Source: Petunia secreta (taxonomy: Eukaryota; Streptophyta; Magnoliopsida; Solanales; Solanaceae). From it: a DNA stretch of 64,000 nucleotides. The translations under genes and the position numbers were made by a program. Below are positions 1 to 12,176 of the stretch, piece by piece. Position 1 is the first letter of the stretch, and each line of letters begins with the position of its first letter. The notes under the pieces were generated by a model, which saw only the letters and a program-made list of their open reading frames with translations, was not told where the DNA came from and ran no database searches. The DNA lies in NCBI GenBank assembly GCA_029990175.1, contig JARKIP010000017.1:30739001-30803000 (forward strand), given 5' to 3'.

Positions 1-1163
1 TTACAATGCAAATTCAAAATTGACATGATCAAGAAAATCCACGATGAAATCATGAAACAGGTCGATGCAAAAGTTATTCAACCAGTCCAGTACACCACTT
101 GGGTTGCGAATGTTGTGCCAGTTCCCAAGAAAGATAGGAAAAAAAGGATATGTGTCGACTATCGAGATCCGAACAAGGCAAGTCCCAAAGACAAGTTCCC
201 ATTGCCTAACATTCATACTCTCGTTGACAATTGTGCAAAACATGAGATACAGTACTTTGTTGATTGCTATGCCGGGTATCACCAAATCAAGATGGATGAA
301 GATGACGCATACTAGACAATGTTTACTATACCCTGGGGGACATTCTGTTATAGAGTGATGCCGTTTGGATTGAAAAATGCTGGGCAACCTATGTGAGGGC
401 TACGACTGCTATCTTCCATGATATGATGCATAAAGAAATAGAAGTATATGTGGACGACGTGATTGTCAAGTCTAGAACTGCTGAAGATCACGTGAGGGAC
501 CATAAAAAGTTTTTCGAAAGGTTCCGTAGGTATAACTTGAAGCTGAATCCAGCCAAATGCGCATTTGGTGTGCCCGCTGGAAAGTTGCCGGGCTTCATCG
601 TTAGTAGACGGGGTATTGAATTGGATCCCGCAAAGATAAAAACAATACAAGAATTACCTCCACCTCGGACCAAGAAGGATATCAAAAGCTTTCTCGGCAT
701 GCTAAACAACATTAGCAGGTTCGTCGCCCAACTCACCATAATATGTGAGCCAATTCTGAAATTGCTGAAAAAAGATGTGAAAATTGCATGGACTGAAGAG
801 TGCCAAGAAGCATTCGACAAGATCAAGCAATACATGTCGAACCCTCTAGTTTTGGTCCCGCCCGAGCCTGGCCGACGACTTCTTTTTTGTACTTGTCAGT
901 CAATGACAACTCATTTGGTTGTGTACTAGGGCAACATGAAAGAGCAGGATATTTACTATCTTAGCAAGAAGTTCACCGATGGTGAGGCCAGGTACACTTT
1001 GTTAGAAAGGACTTGTTGTGCCTTAACTTGGGTCGCACAAAAGCTGAAACATTACTTGTTTTGTCATACCACCTGCCTCATCTCCAGAATGGACCCACTG
1101 AAGTACAGATTCCAAAAGCCGATGCCGACAGGAAAACTGGCAGATCTTGCTCACAGAATTTGA
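1..1163 (+). pseudogene. Tat pol fragment: reverse transcriptase and first RNase H
   Basis: Begins in frame at the first base, inside the reverse transcriptase palm. The conserved blocks WVANVVPVPKKD, CVDYRDPNKASPKD and YHQIKMDEDDAY are readable to about 312, followed by an in-frame TAG at 313-315. A one-base deletion near 387 shifts the frame. The catalytic block VYVDDVIVKS then appears at about 441-470, with the downstream thumb (ELPPPRTKKDIKSFLG) and the connection region. Another break near 929 leads into the RNase H segment YYLSKKFTDGEARYTLLERT and the tether ISRMDPLKY. The aspartates of the YVDD box survive, but at least four lesions prevent a continuous product. Family assignment is by motif recognition. 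Confidence 0.85.
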
Positions 1164-2268
1164 CATAGTCTATGTCACAATAACTGCAATAAAAGGTCAA
1201 GCTTTAGCCGACCACTTGGCTGAGAATCCGGTGGATGACGATTATGAGCCATTGAAAACTTACTTCCCCGATGAGGAGGTGGATACATTGGAAGAGCTGA
1301 TCAATAAAGAGGAACATGTGTGGAAAATGTACTTTGATGGCGCTTCAAATTCAAAAGGTCGCGGTGTTGGGACGGTTCTCATTTCTCCAACAGGGCATTA
1401 TTACCCGGCCGCAGCCCAACTTTGTTTCAGTTGCACTAACAACACAACTGAATATGAAGCATGCATAGTGGGTTTGCGCATGGCACTAGATATGGACATC
1501 AAAGAGTTATTGGTGATCGGAGATTCAGATCTTTTGATACACCAAATGAAGGGTGAGTGTGAAACCCGAGACATTAAGTTGATCATGTACAAACAGAGTA
1601 TGGATGATCTCCATCAAAGGTTCGATGCTATAAAGTTCAGATACGTCCCAAGAATACACAATGAACTGGCTGATGAATTGGCTACACTAGCCTCAATGCT
1701 TGTCCATCCTGATAAAGCTCATATTGATCCGTTGGAGATCAAGGTTCAAAGTCAACATGCCTACTGTAATATGGTCAAAGAGGAAATTGATGGCCAACCA
1801 TGGTATTTAGACATCAAGAATTTTCTTCAAGATGGGACATATTCGCCAAGGACAGAAAGCAATCAGAAAAGAACCCTTCGACGACTTGTAAGTGGTTTCT
1901 TTCTGACCGGAGGAGTAGTGTACAAAAGAACACTAGATTTGGGGCTGTTAAGATGCGTGGATGCAACTGAAGCCACGAGGATTCTCAATGACATATACTC
2001 AGGGATCTGTGGACCCCACATGAGCGGGTACATGTTAGCAAAGAAAATGCTTAGAGCAGGATACTTTTGGCTCACCATGGAACATGACTGCATAACCTTT
2101 GTGCGAAAGTGTCATCAATGTCAAGTGCACGGTGATTTAATACACTCTCCTCCCCTAGAGTTGCACACAATGTCAGCTCCTTGGTCTTTTGCAGCATGGG
2201 GGTTGGACGTTATTGGCCCCATTGAACCAAGAGCATCAAATGGACAGATTCATTTTGGTTGCCATTGA
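1147..2268 (+). pseudogene. Tat pol fragment: second RNase H and integrase zinc finger
   Basis: An open stretch of 373 codons. After a linker (GQALADHLAENP) comes a complete second RNase H domain: MYFDGASNSKGRG with the first catalytic Asp, NNTTEYEACIVGLRMAL with the Glu, VIGDSDLLI with the second Asp, and HNELADELATLAS near the end. This extra archaeal-type RNase H separates the Tat lineage from other gypsy elements. It is followed by the integrase N-terminal HHCC finger (GPHMSGYMLAKKML then CHQCQVHGD) and the start of the core (WGLDVIGPIEP). A one-base shift at about 2243 ends the frame at the start of the integrase core. Confidence 0.85.
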
Positions 2269-3142
2269 TTACTTCACCAAATAGGTCGAAGCGATCACCC
2301 TCAAGTCCGTGACCAAGAAAGCCGTGGTAGATTTCGTCCATTCCAACATTGTCTGTCGCTTTGGTATCTCGAGTACCATCATCACTGATAACGCGGCAAA
2401 CCTGAACAGTCATCTGATGAAGAAAGTGTGTGAAAGATTCAAGATTACACACCGAAACTCCACACCTTACTGGCCAAAAGCAAATGGTGCGGTTAAAGCA
2501 GCAAATAAGAATATCAAGAAGATCCTTAGGAAGATGATACAAGGATCTCGTGATTGGCATGAGAAGCTGCCTTTTGCCTTGCTCGGCTACCACACAACTG
2601 TGCACACTTCCATAGGTATGACTCAATATTCATTGGTGTATGGAACTGAAGCAGTCATACCAGCCGAAGTTGAAATACCATCACTCAGAATCATTGTAGA
2701 AGCAGAAATTGAGGATGTAGAATGGGTCAAAACCAGGCTAGAACAATTGTCGTTTATTGATGAGAAGAGGCTCAACGCAGTTTGTCACGGCCAAGTTTAT
2801 CAACAAAGAATGGCATGTGCATACAATAAGAAGGTTCGCTACCGCATTCTGAAAGAAGGGAAATTGGTTCTGAAGCGAATTTTCCCTCATCAGGAAGAAG
2901 CTAAAGGGAAATTTTCTCCAAATTGGCAAGGACCATACTTGATAAAGAAAGTGTTGCCAAACGGTGCCTTGTACTTGATGGATCCAGAAGGAAGGACCAC
3001 CGAGATGCCAGTCAATGCGGATGCAGTCAAGAGATACTACATATTAGCTTCAGGTCAACTTTGTTTTGCTAGGATAGACATTCTCCTACCCAGAACATTG
3101 TACTCTTCAATGGCCTTTAGAGCCTTGCACTCCCTGTTGTAA
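2269..3142 (+). pseudogene. Tat integrase core and C-terminal domain
   Basis: Continues the integrase in a new frame. The AIDYFTK segment is followed by a TAG where the family has Trp (a TGG to TAG change) at about 2283. The second core Asp lies in IITDNAANLN. The region normally carrying the catalytic Glu reads NGAVKAANKNIKK, so Glu appears replaced by Lys and the active site is damaged even apart from the frameshift. The C-terminal domain follows (LVLKRIFPHQEEAKGKFSPNW, then GPYLIKKVLPNGALYL) and pol ends around DAVKRYYILAS near 3050. The remaining codons to 3142 look like read-through into the 3' UTR. Confidence 0.82.
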
Positions 3143-5397
3143 ACTCTATTTGGGTATGAATGAAATTGTAATGAAATGAAATTGGAAAACATCAACAAAA
3201 TTGGCATCAGAGCTACGTCTTGGCCTGATCATCTAAAAAGGATACGTAGGCAGGCACTTGGGCGCAGTCATAACATGGAAGAGTTCCTTTCTTTCCTGTC
3301 TTATATTGACGCAAAACCTTGCCTCCAAGTTTGCAGCCAATACAAAAGAAATTCAAAGCCCCAGTCTATACTATACTAGGGCAGATTTTTTATTTATGTT
3401 TATTTCTACTTTCCAAAATAATCCCAGGGGTTAGGTCATCCGCCTGATGCATATTGAAGGACATTTATGCCCTGTCAAAGAGAAACCCAAACGCCCCAGT
3501 TTATTCTAAACTGGGGCAGATGTTTTTTTTTAATTTTTAAAGGAGAATGTTTTCAAAGGTGGCGAATTTCACGCAATCACCTCAATGATGCATTTTGGAT
3601 GTTATTTGATTTAAAAAATAAGAAAATAAAATGATGATGTCTTGTCGGTGAAAACCTGAAAAGGCGCCGTAAGACAATGGAGAGGAAAAAGATTAAAGAC
3701 AGAGGCTAACCAGCAAAAACCCCAAAATGGCACTGCCAGCCGACTTGAGAGTCATCTCAACTAGGATTGGTTATGGGCTTGTATCTGCACTGAAATGATT
3801 CTGGACAAACAAGCAGCGCTAGTCGGATGGGATCATTCAAGATACATGTCATGATCATCAGGGCCGCCAGTATGTCGCCAGATAAGTTTCCCCTTTTCAG
3901 AAAGACGTTTCTTGTCCAAACGACATTTGGTCCAATTTTTTCTGTCCCTTTTGTTTTATTCCACTTCACCATTATTTCTTTGATGTTTTGGAACTAACCT
4001 AACATGAGAAACAAAATAAATTCGCAAAAATCCGTCTCTACAGGATTTGCAGTTTACTTTCAGCAATAGGAGCACTCCCTCACAACGGAGCATTTATCTT
4101 TCAGCAATCGAGGCACTCCCCTCACAACGGAACATTTATCTTTCAGCAATCGAGGCACTCCCATCACAATGGAGCATTTATCTTTCAGCAATCGAGGCAC
4201 TCCCCTCACAACAGAGCATTTATCTTTCAGCAATCGAGGCACTCCCCTCACAACGGAGAATTTATTTTTTCAGCACGGAGCACTCCCTTACAACGGAGCA
4301 TTTATCTTTCAGCAATCGAGGCACTCCCTTCACAATGGAGCATTTATCTTTCAGCAATTGGAGCACTCCATCACAATAGAGCATTTTGCTTTCAGCAATC
4401 GAGGCACTCCCCCTCACAACGGATCATTTATCTTTCAGCAATTGGAGCACTCCCTCACAACGGAGCATTTATCTTTCAGCAATCGAGGCACTCCCCTCAC
4501 AACGAAGCATTTATCTTTCAGCAATCGAGGCACTCCCCTCACAACGGAGCATTTATCTTTCAACAATTGGAGCACTCCCTCACAATAGAGCATTTATCTT
4601 TCAGCAATCGAGGCACTCCCCTCACAACGGAGCATTTATCTTTCAGCAATTGGAGCACTCCCTCACAATGGAGCATTTATCTTTCAGCAATCGAGGAACT
4701 CCCCTCACAATGGAGCATTTATCTTTGAGAAATTGGAGCACTCTATCACAACGGAGCATTATCTTTCAGCAATCGAGCAACTAGATCACTCCTTCACAAT
4801 GGAGCAGCTTACTTACTTTCAGCAATCGGGGCACACCCCTCACACAAAAGCAGTCTACTTTCAGCAACTGAGCTCATTCCCGACAATGAAGCAATTTATC
4901 TTCAGCTGATCAATCCTAGAAGAACAAGCCTGCAATCAAGCTCAAGCAAGCCACCCTTAGAAAATGGCAGAATTCTATATTGTAATTTTGTTTCTCTTGT
5001 AACATGTTGAAGAAAAGCAAGCAATACGCAGCAAAAACTAGCAACCAGCGACCAGCAACCAGCAGCAACAGTTCCAAGTGTGTTTAGCAGTATTTTGTGT
5101 CAGTCCTAATATAATAGAAGTATCCAGTGTCAGTCAAATTGTGTCTAGTAGCATTTCGAGTAAGTCCTAGTGTGTCTAGAAGAGTCTAGTGTCTGTCTGA
5201 AAGCGATAGTCCCTGCTACCGCTCGTAAAGAACTACACTGACCTGATTCCTTTGTATGGGGATATGTAGGTAGCCTTATTCTCGGTTAGAACCGAAAAGT
5301 CAAGGTACGGTCGCAATTTTTTTTTTCTTGGCTAGAACCAAAAGCCAAAATCAGTTGTGATTATATCTTTGTTCAAAAACTCTCCGCATTTCCAAAC
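3143..5397 (+). other. Tat 3' untranslated region
   Basis: About 2.25 kb between the end of pol and the polypurine tract, with no supported gene. It holds short repeated phrases around 3360 and 3490 (CCCCAGT...ACTGGGGCAGAT), a minisatellite at about 4046-4790, and AGCAACC-type short repeats near 5030-5070. A long variable non-coding 3' UTR with tandem repeats is a known feature of Tat-lineage elements. Short ORFs here (for example 3176-3379) have no recognisable content. Confidence 0.7.
4046..4790 (+). repeat. 42-bp minisatellite in the Tat 3' UTR
   Basis: About 17-18 tandem copies of a unit of roughly 42 bp containing CAATCGAGGCACTCCCCTCA followed by CAACGGAGCATTTATCTTTCAG. Two main variants alternate irregularly: ATCGAGGCACTCCCC and ATTGGAGCACTCCC. 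Decayed copies continue to about 4880. Because 42 is a multiple of three, frames stay open on both strands (4047-4784 plus, 4060-4251 minus). These are products of the repeat period, not genes. Confidence 0.92.
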
Positions 5398-5410
5398 AAA
5401 GAGGGGCAAC
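5398..5410 (+). other. Polypurine tract of the Tat element
   Basis: A purine-rich stretch (AAAGAGGGGCAAC) directly before TGTAATCACC, the first bases of the 3' LTR. It would prime plus-strand DNA synthesis. Confidence 0.65.
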
Positions 5411-8400
5411 TGTAATCACCTAATTTTAGCTAAAATTTGTCGTTTAAATGAAAAAAATACAAAAATTTAACTAACAAAAATACGTGTTATGTGTTTAATT
5501 ATGATTTTACATTTTAATTATGGTAATGTTGCAATTTGTGTAGCTTTAATTTTAGTTTATTTTTTATGCTTTAATTTGTTTGGATTTTTAGTGGCCATTT
5601 TGTGAATGAAAACCAAGCAACCAGCTTAGTCGTGCAACCCTTTAGCCAATTGCCTGACCCGACCTACTGCTCTTGATATAAAGGTTTATTTCTTTTCTAT
5701 TTTTATCCATTACACACCTCACCATTACAAAGAAGCAAAACCCTTGCCAAAATTACAAATGACTGCGGGAAATCGCCCCACCGCTTCTCCGCTGGTTCTC
5801 CGCCGTCGGACCACCGGCCGACGCCGCCGAAAAATTATGATTTTACATCTCCGAACACGCCTAAGTCTCCTCTTCACATATCCACCATTATTTTTGCCAA
5901 ATTCCCACTCGTTTTTTGTAGATCGGGTTTTGAAAGTCATACTCTGGCGACTTCATGGACTTTTCTCCGGCTGAGCCTTACACAAATGGACTCGTCTTCC
6001 CATCGTGTTTCGCGTCCTATACTCTGTTTGGTTGAAAAATCATTATCCGGCTAAACACGAACAGAAACAGTTTTGGAATCCCTTACTTGTGTATTTCTCG
6101 TGCTTCTGTCTTCCACTCTTCTCTTGTTCTAGTTGAGACGACCCCAAATGAGGTTGTTTCAATTAGAACGAGAAAGGGTGGTTATTTTGACTTTGATTCC
6201 GATGGAGTTTGTAGCTTGGCGAGGCAGTGGGGCTCGAGTCGATGCAGCGGCTCGGGCATTTGGGTTTGGTTTAAAAGTGACAGTGTAGCGTAGTGACTGA
6301 TGGCGTAGGATGGAGTTTAGGCTAGGAGATTTAGCGGCTGCACAGCGGGGTCTTGAGGGGCTGTGATGATTTGTTCTTAGTTACTAGGTGGTATCGAGGG
6401 TGGAGACACTGCGTTTGGGATTCGATGGCAGGGGTTGTGACCTTGATATTTAAGCCGATGCGAGACCGTGTTAAAGCAGCGATGGTGATGAAATAAAGGG
6501 CAGTGGTGGCTTAGCGACTAGTTTAGTGGTACATTAGGCTTCTTTGATGTCACTGTAATGATGGTTATAGAAGCGTTGGTGAATCGATGGCTGGTGTGTG
6601 TATTTGTTCATTAGTGGTGCTGGCTCGGCGACACTGTGATGGCAAGATTGCAGCTGGGCGTGACAGTAGTTACGGGACTGTTTTGCTATGATGCTGCGTG
6701 GTTGGAGATGAGGCTGTGACAATGGCTAGGCTATAGTGGCGAGGCAGCTTGGTATCGGAACAGTGATGGTTAGACAGGAAAATTCCTTTGCTTTCTATTT
6801 AGTTTTTCTGTCCTTTTGTCACCTAATTTGTTTGGGCGTAGACGATTAGTTTCGGATTTCATCACATGAAAGAATCAGTGTGTAGGTTGTTGTATATGTT
6901 GATGAATGATTGTTCGAATGTATGAAATTGCTTTACTTGATCGTTTGTTCATTATCCGGCTGAACTGAACTGTTTGTTTGTTTGTTTAGTATTCATTGGA
7001 TGTTAAAGTTTGTTAAACCAGTAAGATGCAATTCATGTTCGTGTCTGCCTTTATATGCCAAGTTTTTTAAGCAGTTATTTGGACTGATCGTTAGCCGCTG
7101 AAACAGAACCAGTTGGTTTGACCAGGTCTGAAATTTATGCCTTTGCTTATTGTTAGTGTTGTAGGAATTTCTTGTCTTGGCCTTTCTTTATAAATTCTCA
7201 AAGCATGAAAATAAGTGTATTTAGTGCCTTTAATTTTTATTTAAGTGCGAGTATAGTCAGTTAAGTATGGATTCCTTTCATGTCTAGTTGTTTAAATCCA
7301 AGCATGAAACTGGTAGAAAGTTGAATGTGATAGTGAAAGCGTGCTTGAAAGTAGAGTCTAATTGACTAATATTTTGTTGTCTAATTCTTGCTTTAGGTGT
7401 TTGAGAGTTTGAATAAAGTCTTAGGATACATAGTTTAAATCTGGTGAAGTTTTTTGTGAGTTGGACTAGTTTTTATTTTGTTTTTTAGGCTGAGGTCGAT
7501 TGGGTCTTTGTTTTTAGCTTAATAAGAATTTCTTTGGACTAGTGAGTCCTCTTGTTTAGTTTGAAGTCTTACTTAATTTATTGGGCTGAATTAGTTTATG
7601 AAATAGTGAGTCAAGTTGGGGTTTGGACTTTAGCAAGTCCAAACTTTAAGTTTAAAATGCAGATCTTTGTCACTTTTAGGAGAGGGTAAAATAAAAGAAA
7701 GTCAAAGGGAAGTACAAAAATTGGCAGTAAAAGCACAAGGTTCCCTGCCATTTCTTGTTCTGTTGTGAAGCATGCTTCTTGGCATTTATTATCTTGATTT
7801 GTGCATCATGGAAATAGCTGGATATACTCCACTCTTTCTCACTTTTTCAGCTGGGCATTAAATGAAATGCAAGCCATGCTGAATTTTTGTCCAAAAATTT
7901 GGACTTGGCCATTAAATGCTTCTGTCCAACAGCTCTTTGGGAGAGTTATTTAAGGCTTCATTAAACACACACAAGAAAGAGATAATACCACATTTACTCT
8001 CCAACAACCCCCCCCCCCCCCCCCAAAAAAAGAGATATGTGAGTTTTCCAAAAAAAAAAGAAAAAAAAAACAGTGAAAAAATATAGGAAAGAAAAACAAA
8101 GGAAGGAAAGGAATGGCTTAGTTCTGGTTTGTAGCTGAAACTTGGAGTTGAGTTAAGGTCTTGTTGCTGGTTGTTTCTTCTGTTTGTGGCTGTTAGCTGA
8201 GCTGCTGTTGCATTGTGCTAGTTGCTCCATTTTGCTATTAGGTATTCCTCAACTTGTACGTATTTAGTTTATGACCATGTTTCAAGCATATATGAAATGT
8301 CTTACTCAAAGCCTATTTTTGTATCATGTTGTGATTGCTAACGATGAATGTATTTAGATCCTTTGTTAAATGTTGATTGTACGTTCCCATGTCTTAATAA

Positions 8401-9599
8401 TAATCCCATTCTAACCACTAGGGCCAGATCTGAAGCTAAGATTAAAAAGGGGCTGCTTGGTACAAATTATATTTTAGAAAGGAGAACACATAATATACGT
8501 TACATGTATCTAAATTTTGTCAAAAAGGGCCAACTCTGAAGCCAACATTAAAAAAAGACTGTTTATGCAATCTATACAACTAAAGAACGGACAGTGAAGG
8601 TTGAAAAACAAAAGTTACAAAAAGGTTTCAGCCCAGTTTCAAAATTGGCCATGCCATGTAAAATAGTGGACCAAAATATTAAGTCCACCTCAGTTGAAAC
8701 TAAATCTGCTAATAAAATGGAAAGCTTGGATTACATTGATATTCTGAAAGTGGCATTTGCCAAAATAGGTTTGAAAAAAGAAAAAAAAAATGTTAAAAAT
8801 ATAGAAGAAGAAAGGGATATCTTTTACAAAGCCCCTTCAAAAAAGATCGCAGGTGCAAATCTTGCTAAAGGCCAAAGCAGACAGAATGAAAAATATAATT
8901 TTGCAAGCTTAGCCTAATTTGAATTTCAACTTTATTTTAAGGCCATAAAAATATGCTAGCACTTAAAGTTAGTGAAGTATGTTGGCTATTTTGTCCAATT
9001 CAAAGAATGTGTGAGCCAGTACTTTGCAACAAGCCTAGAAATAAAACGTGAATTGTATCCGAAAGAGTCGTCAATAACAAATGTATTTACTATGCACTAA
9101 ATAACGACTCTCATAACAAAATAATAATTCTAAGTGAGTTAAAAGCATAATTAACACTTAGACTCATTTAACGAAAAATAAAGGTCCAATGTTTACACGG
9201 GATTCACTTATATTAAAAGTTCGAACGGACTATATGTCCGCGGTTAATTTTGATAGAATCACCGTCAATGAACAAGTGACTTTCACCCAAGTCAAAGTTT
9301 AATGAATAAAATTGCAATACAACAAACAGTAATTCACAAATCCGGAGAGCGTCAATAAAGCAACTGTGCTTGCACAAGACTCAAGAGTGCCTAACACCTT
9401 CCCGAGATCAACTGAGATCCTTACCCGTAACTCTTACGCAGACCACTAACGAGTCATGGGTGTTCAAAGGTACCTTTTTTGGTGACTTGGCACGCCTTCA
9501 ACTAGTCAAGTAGCGACTCCAAAAATCTTTCTGATAAATAGTGTACCTTTAAACACCTAAGTCACTGCCTTTATTTTAGTAAAATTTTAGGGCGTGACA
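5411..9599 (+). mobile_element. 3' LTR of the Tat element (4189 bp)
   Basis: Starts TGTAATCACC after the purine tract and ends GGCGTGACA at 9599. The distal part (about 9330-9599) carries wording typical of Tat LTR ends: GAGTGCCTAACACCTTCCCG, CCTTACCCGTAACTC and AAAGGTACCTTTTTTGG. A 17-base C run followed by A-rich sequence lies at 8008-8060. A possible TATA box sits at 5677. ORFs of 60-107 codons inside it (5744-5974, 8594-8917) show no domain I recognise. The 5' LTR is outside the window, so identity and target duplication cannot be compared. CTTAC at 9600-9604 is the predicted duplication. Confidence 0.75.
5677..5682 (+). promoter_or_regulatory. Possible LTR TATA box
   Basis: TATAAA within TTGATATAAAGG, about 265 bp into the LTR and followed by a pyrimidine-rich stretch and CATTACACACC. 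Position and context suit an LTR promoter. No transcription start can be shown. Confidence 0.35.
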
Positions 9600-11128
9600 C
9601 TTACAATATGCATGGAACAAATTCCCTCTTTGACTCGACTCCTCCTTTACTTGCACCCCCTTTATTCTTCTCACCACAAGAGTATGCATATACTTCATCT
9701 AATTGCTCACCTACCAATGGCCCCTCGTCGAAATCATCATCATCACATGGCATACCCCAATCTATCTCCTCATCATCACTACCACCCATTCATAGCCCCC
9801 ATTACCCAAAGGAACAATAGTCCTCATATTTGGACAATCTCTCATCATGTGGCCTCGACCATTACACTTATAGTATTGAATGTTAGACAAGCTTTCAAGT
9901 TTAGCTTTGTTACCTCCCACCTTTGGCTCTTCTTTGGGCTTGGCTTTGTTAAATTTCCCCTTGAACTCTCTCTTAGACTCCTTTGCTTTGTCCCATGGGG
10001 TATAGACCTTCACATTATCCCTCCATTTGTTCCAAGTGGAAGGGATGTTTTTGGACTTGTATGACTTGTCCAATTTAATCCATTTCTCCATATTAAGAGC
10101 CGCTTGAAAAGCATCATACAAGCTTTCATATCTGTGCAATTCCATGGGAGAAGAGATTTCCCTATTCAAACCTCCACAAAACTTTGGTATGAGGAATCGA
10201 TCACCATCTTGAATGTTGGCCCTTGTCTTTGTCTTCTCAAATTCAACTAAGTACTCCGCCACACTCTTGCTTCCTTGCCTCAAATTGTAGAATTTATTGA
10301 TCAACTCACCTTCATAGTTTGGCTGTAGAAATCGGGCCTCGATCATGGTTTTCAAAGCCGCCCATCCCCCATTATCAATTAGCCCTTGAGTTTTCCTTTG
10401 CCTTCATTTGGACTCCCACCAAGTAGAAGCATAATTCTCAAATTGTGTGATGGCATACTTTACCTTTGTAGCTTCTTGAACGTTGTTGGTTTGAAAGATT
10501 CTCTCAATCTTGACAACCCACTCTAGATACTCCTCGGGGTCACTTTCTCCTTGGAAGGTAGGTAGGTTGATCTTGATAGTGTTCAACCCTCTATCATCAT
10601 CATGATGTCTCCGAGTCCACCATATCCCCCGTAGTCATAGTAGTCCCCTTCACGCTCCACTCTCCCTTGGTAACCTCTCCAAAATCGACCACCTCGACTC
10701 CTAGCTCCCCCTTATCATGGATTTCCCCGATAGTGAAATGGGTCATTATCATAGTTCTCATGTACATGAAAAAGACTCATCTTCATGTGGCCTTGGAGTT
10801 TCATTCCTTGGTGGTTCATTTCCTGGAAGATCATGAATGGGATCCCTTGCTTGTGTAGTTTCATTTGGAGAATAGGTATCTTGGACCACCATGTGAGAGT
10901 AGCGGTCATTAGCCCGAGAGATTCAGCTAGGTCCATCACCCTGCACCCCCACGGTTGGAGGTGTTTCAACCACATGCTTACCCATTTCCCGAAGCTTATC
11001 TTTCGAGATAGTTTATCAACCGTATCCTTTATTCCCTTGTACTCATCTTGCATTGAGTTAACACTTGTCAACAAGGCTTGCATCATAGTTTTAAGTTCCA
11101 TGTCCGCCTCGACTTCCTTTCGAGCCAT
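9600..11128 (-). pseudogene. gypsy gag polyprotein, interrupted by the Tat insertion
   Basis: Starts at ATG 11128-11126 (MARKEVEADMELKTMMQALL, predicted helical) and runs leftward in pieces. An Arg/Gly-rich spacer at about 10700-10600 leads into the capsid-like block INLPTFQGESDPEEYLEWV ... YASTWWESK (10404-10586). The second capsid half is ARFLQPNYEGELINKFYNLR ... GLNREISS (9762-10355), followed by a nucleocapsid knuckle whose first Cys is Tyr (YYKCNGRGHMMRDCP). After a further frameshift an acidic tail (GGSDDEEIDWGMPCDDDDF) ends at 9600, exactly where the Tat LTR begins. The capsid style is that of chromovirus-type gypsy elements. The lineage below that is uncertain. Confidence 0.8.
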
Positions 11129-12162
11129 CGTACCTACAAACAATTGAACAAATAAGATTAGTAGAAAGAGTCCTCACCGAGTTGCTCCCTAAGTGTTTAC
11201 ACTCAAATTGATGGTACTCAATTCACTCGTGTTTGCACTCAACGATTAGCTTTTACTCACTCTAATACTCTCACCACACTTGCCTTTTTCCACTCTTGGC
11301 TATTGCAAGTTTGTTCTTCGCACACTAAATCCTACTTGACAATCAAACTCAAACTAATTCGGGATGGAAAGAGTTGTTGTGACAAGAAACAGAAAATTGA
11401 AACTAACGGACAGAATTTAGAAAAATTCAAAGAAAGGAAAGAAGAAAGGCACGAATCAAATTGGCACGAATTAGATTCGGATTTGGGTGAAGTTTTGTTT
11501 ATGATCTAGAAACTCACTGTACTTGATGCTGAAATTGGGTTCCGATTGATTGGAAACAATTATGGGGCTGTTGCAAGCGATCTGTCTAAGAAACTATTTT
11601 TCTGGAATTTGTTGTTCAATGCAATCACATGAGTAACATCGCGATCACGAGGGCTACTCTAGGAGTTCTTGCGCGATCCCGTAGGACTGTCGCGATCGCG
11701 TAGGCCTTTTAATTCTTGGTCTGATCGTGCTGGATGGCGCGCGTTCGCGTAGGCTTCTGGGCCTGAAGCAGAACCCGATTTTCAAACCCTCATTTCCACT
11801 TGAATCTTCACAAACCACTGTGTTGTGGCTCTGAATTTGAGATTGATACTTCTTGTTGGTCTGTGAACAAATCCCAGTAATTGAATCTTCAATATCAACA
11901 ACCAATTTCAAAAGTCCCAATTTCTTGATGAAGAACCCTAATTTTTAAATCTTCAAATCAGCACCCAATTTGTTGTTGTTTGTTCAATTCTTTCTAGGAT
12001 TAGCTTCTAGAAACAAATATCAGTTGGTAACAAAAATTTCACCCAAAAGAAACCTAAACCTAAGACTCATTTTTTGGATTTTTTTTTTTTTATTTTTTGA
12101 TTTTTTTGTGTGATTTGAGGAACAAATTTGGGTTAGTGATTATGAAAACAAATACTAATCTA
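11129..12162 (-). other. 5' leader of the minus-strand gypsy element
   Basis: About 1 kb between the primer-binding site and the gag start codon. No gene is supported; the 60-90 codon ORFs look random. It includes a GC-rich patch at 11640-11760 with GCGATCGCG and related words, and poly-T runs near 12070. Confidence 0.5.
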
Positions 12163-12174
12163 GCTCTGATATCA
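12163..12174 (-). other. tRNA-iMet primer-binding site of the minus-strand gypsy
   Basis: On the minus strand this reads TGATATCAGAGC, one mismatch from TGGTATCAGAGC, the plant initiator-Met tRNA primer-binding site. It lies two bases inside a candidate LTR terminus (minus strand ...TTTGTATCA, plus-strand TG at 12177), which fixes the orientation of the element. Confidence 0.7.
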
Positions 12175-12176
12175 AA

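Larger units (their letters stand above)
1..9599 (+). mobile_element. Ty3/gypsy Tat-lineage retrotransposon, 3' part
   Basis: The 3' two thirds of a plus-strand LTR retrotransposon. It enters the window inside the reverse transcriptase, and its gag, protease and 5' LTR lie to the left. Order seen: reverse transcriptase, RNase H, a second RNase H with the MYFDGASN motif, integrase, long 3' UTR with a minisatellite, purine tract, 4.2-kb LTR. A second RNase H and very long LTRs are known traits of the Tat lineage (Ogre/Retand-like). The right end is precise: the LTR finishes with GGCGTGACA and the next base belongs to an antisense gag of another element, so this copy inserted into that gag. The copy is dead through stops and frameshifts. 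Confidence 0.85.

Noticed and set aside
4047..4784. Plus-strand ORFs with a 14-residue repeat (IYLSAIEALPSQR type)
   Set aside because: Translation of the 42-bp minisatellite; open on both strands and located in a retroelement 3' UTR.
8594..8917. 107-codon Lys-rich ORF
   Set aside because: Inside the Tat LTR, no domain recognised, A-rich composition; kept only as an unexplained stretch.
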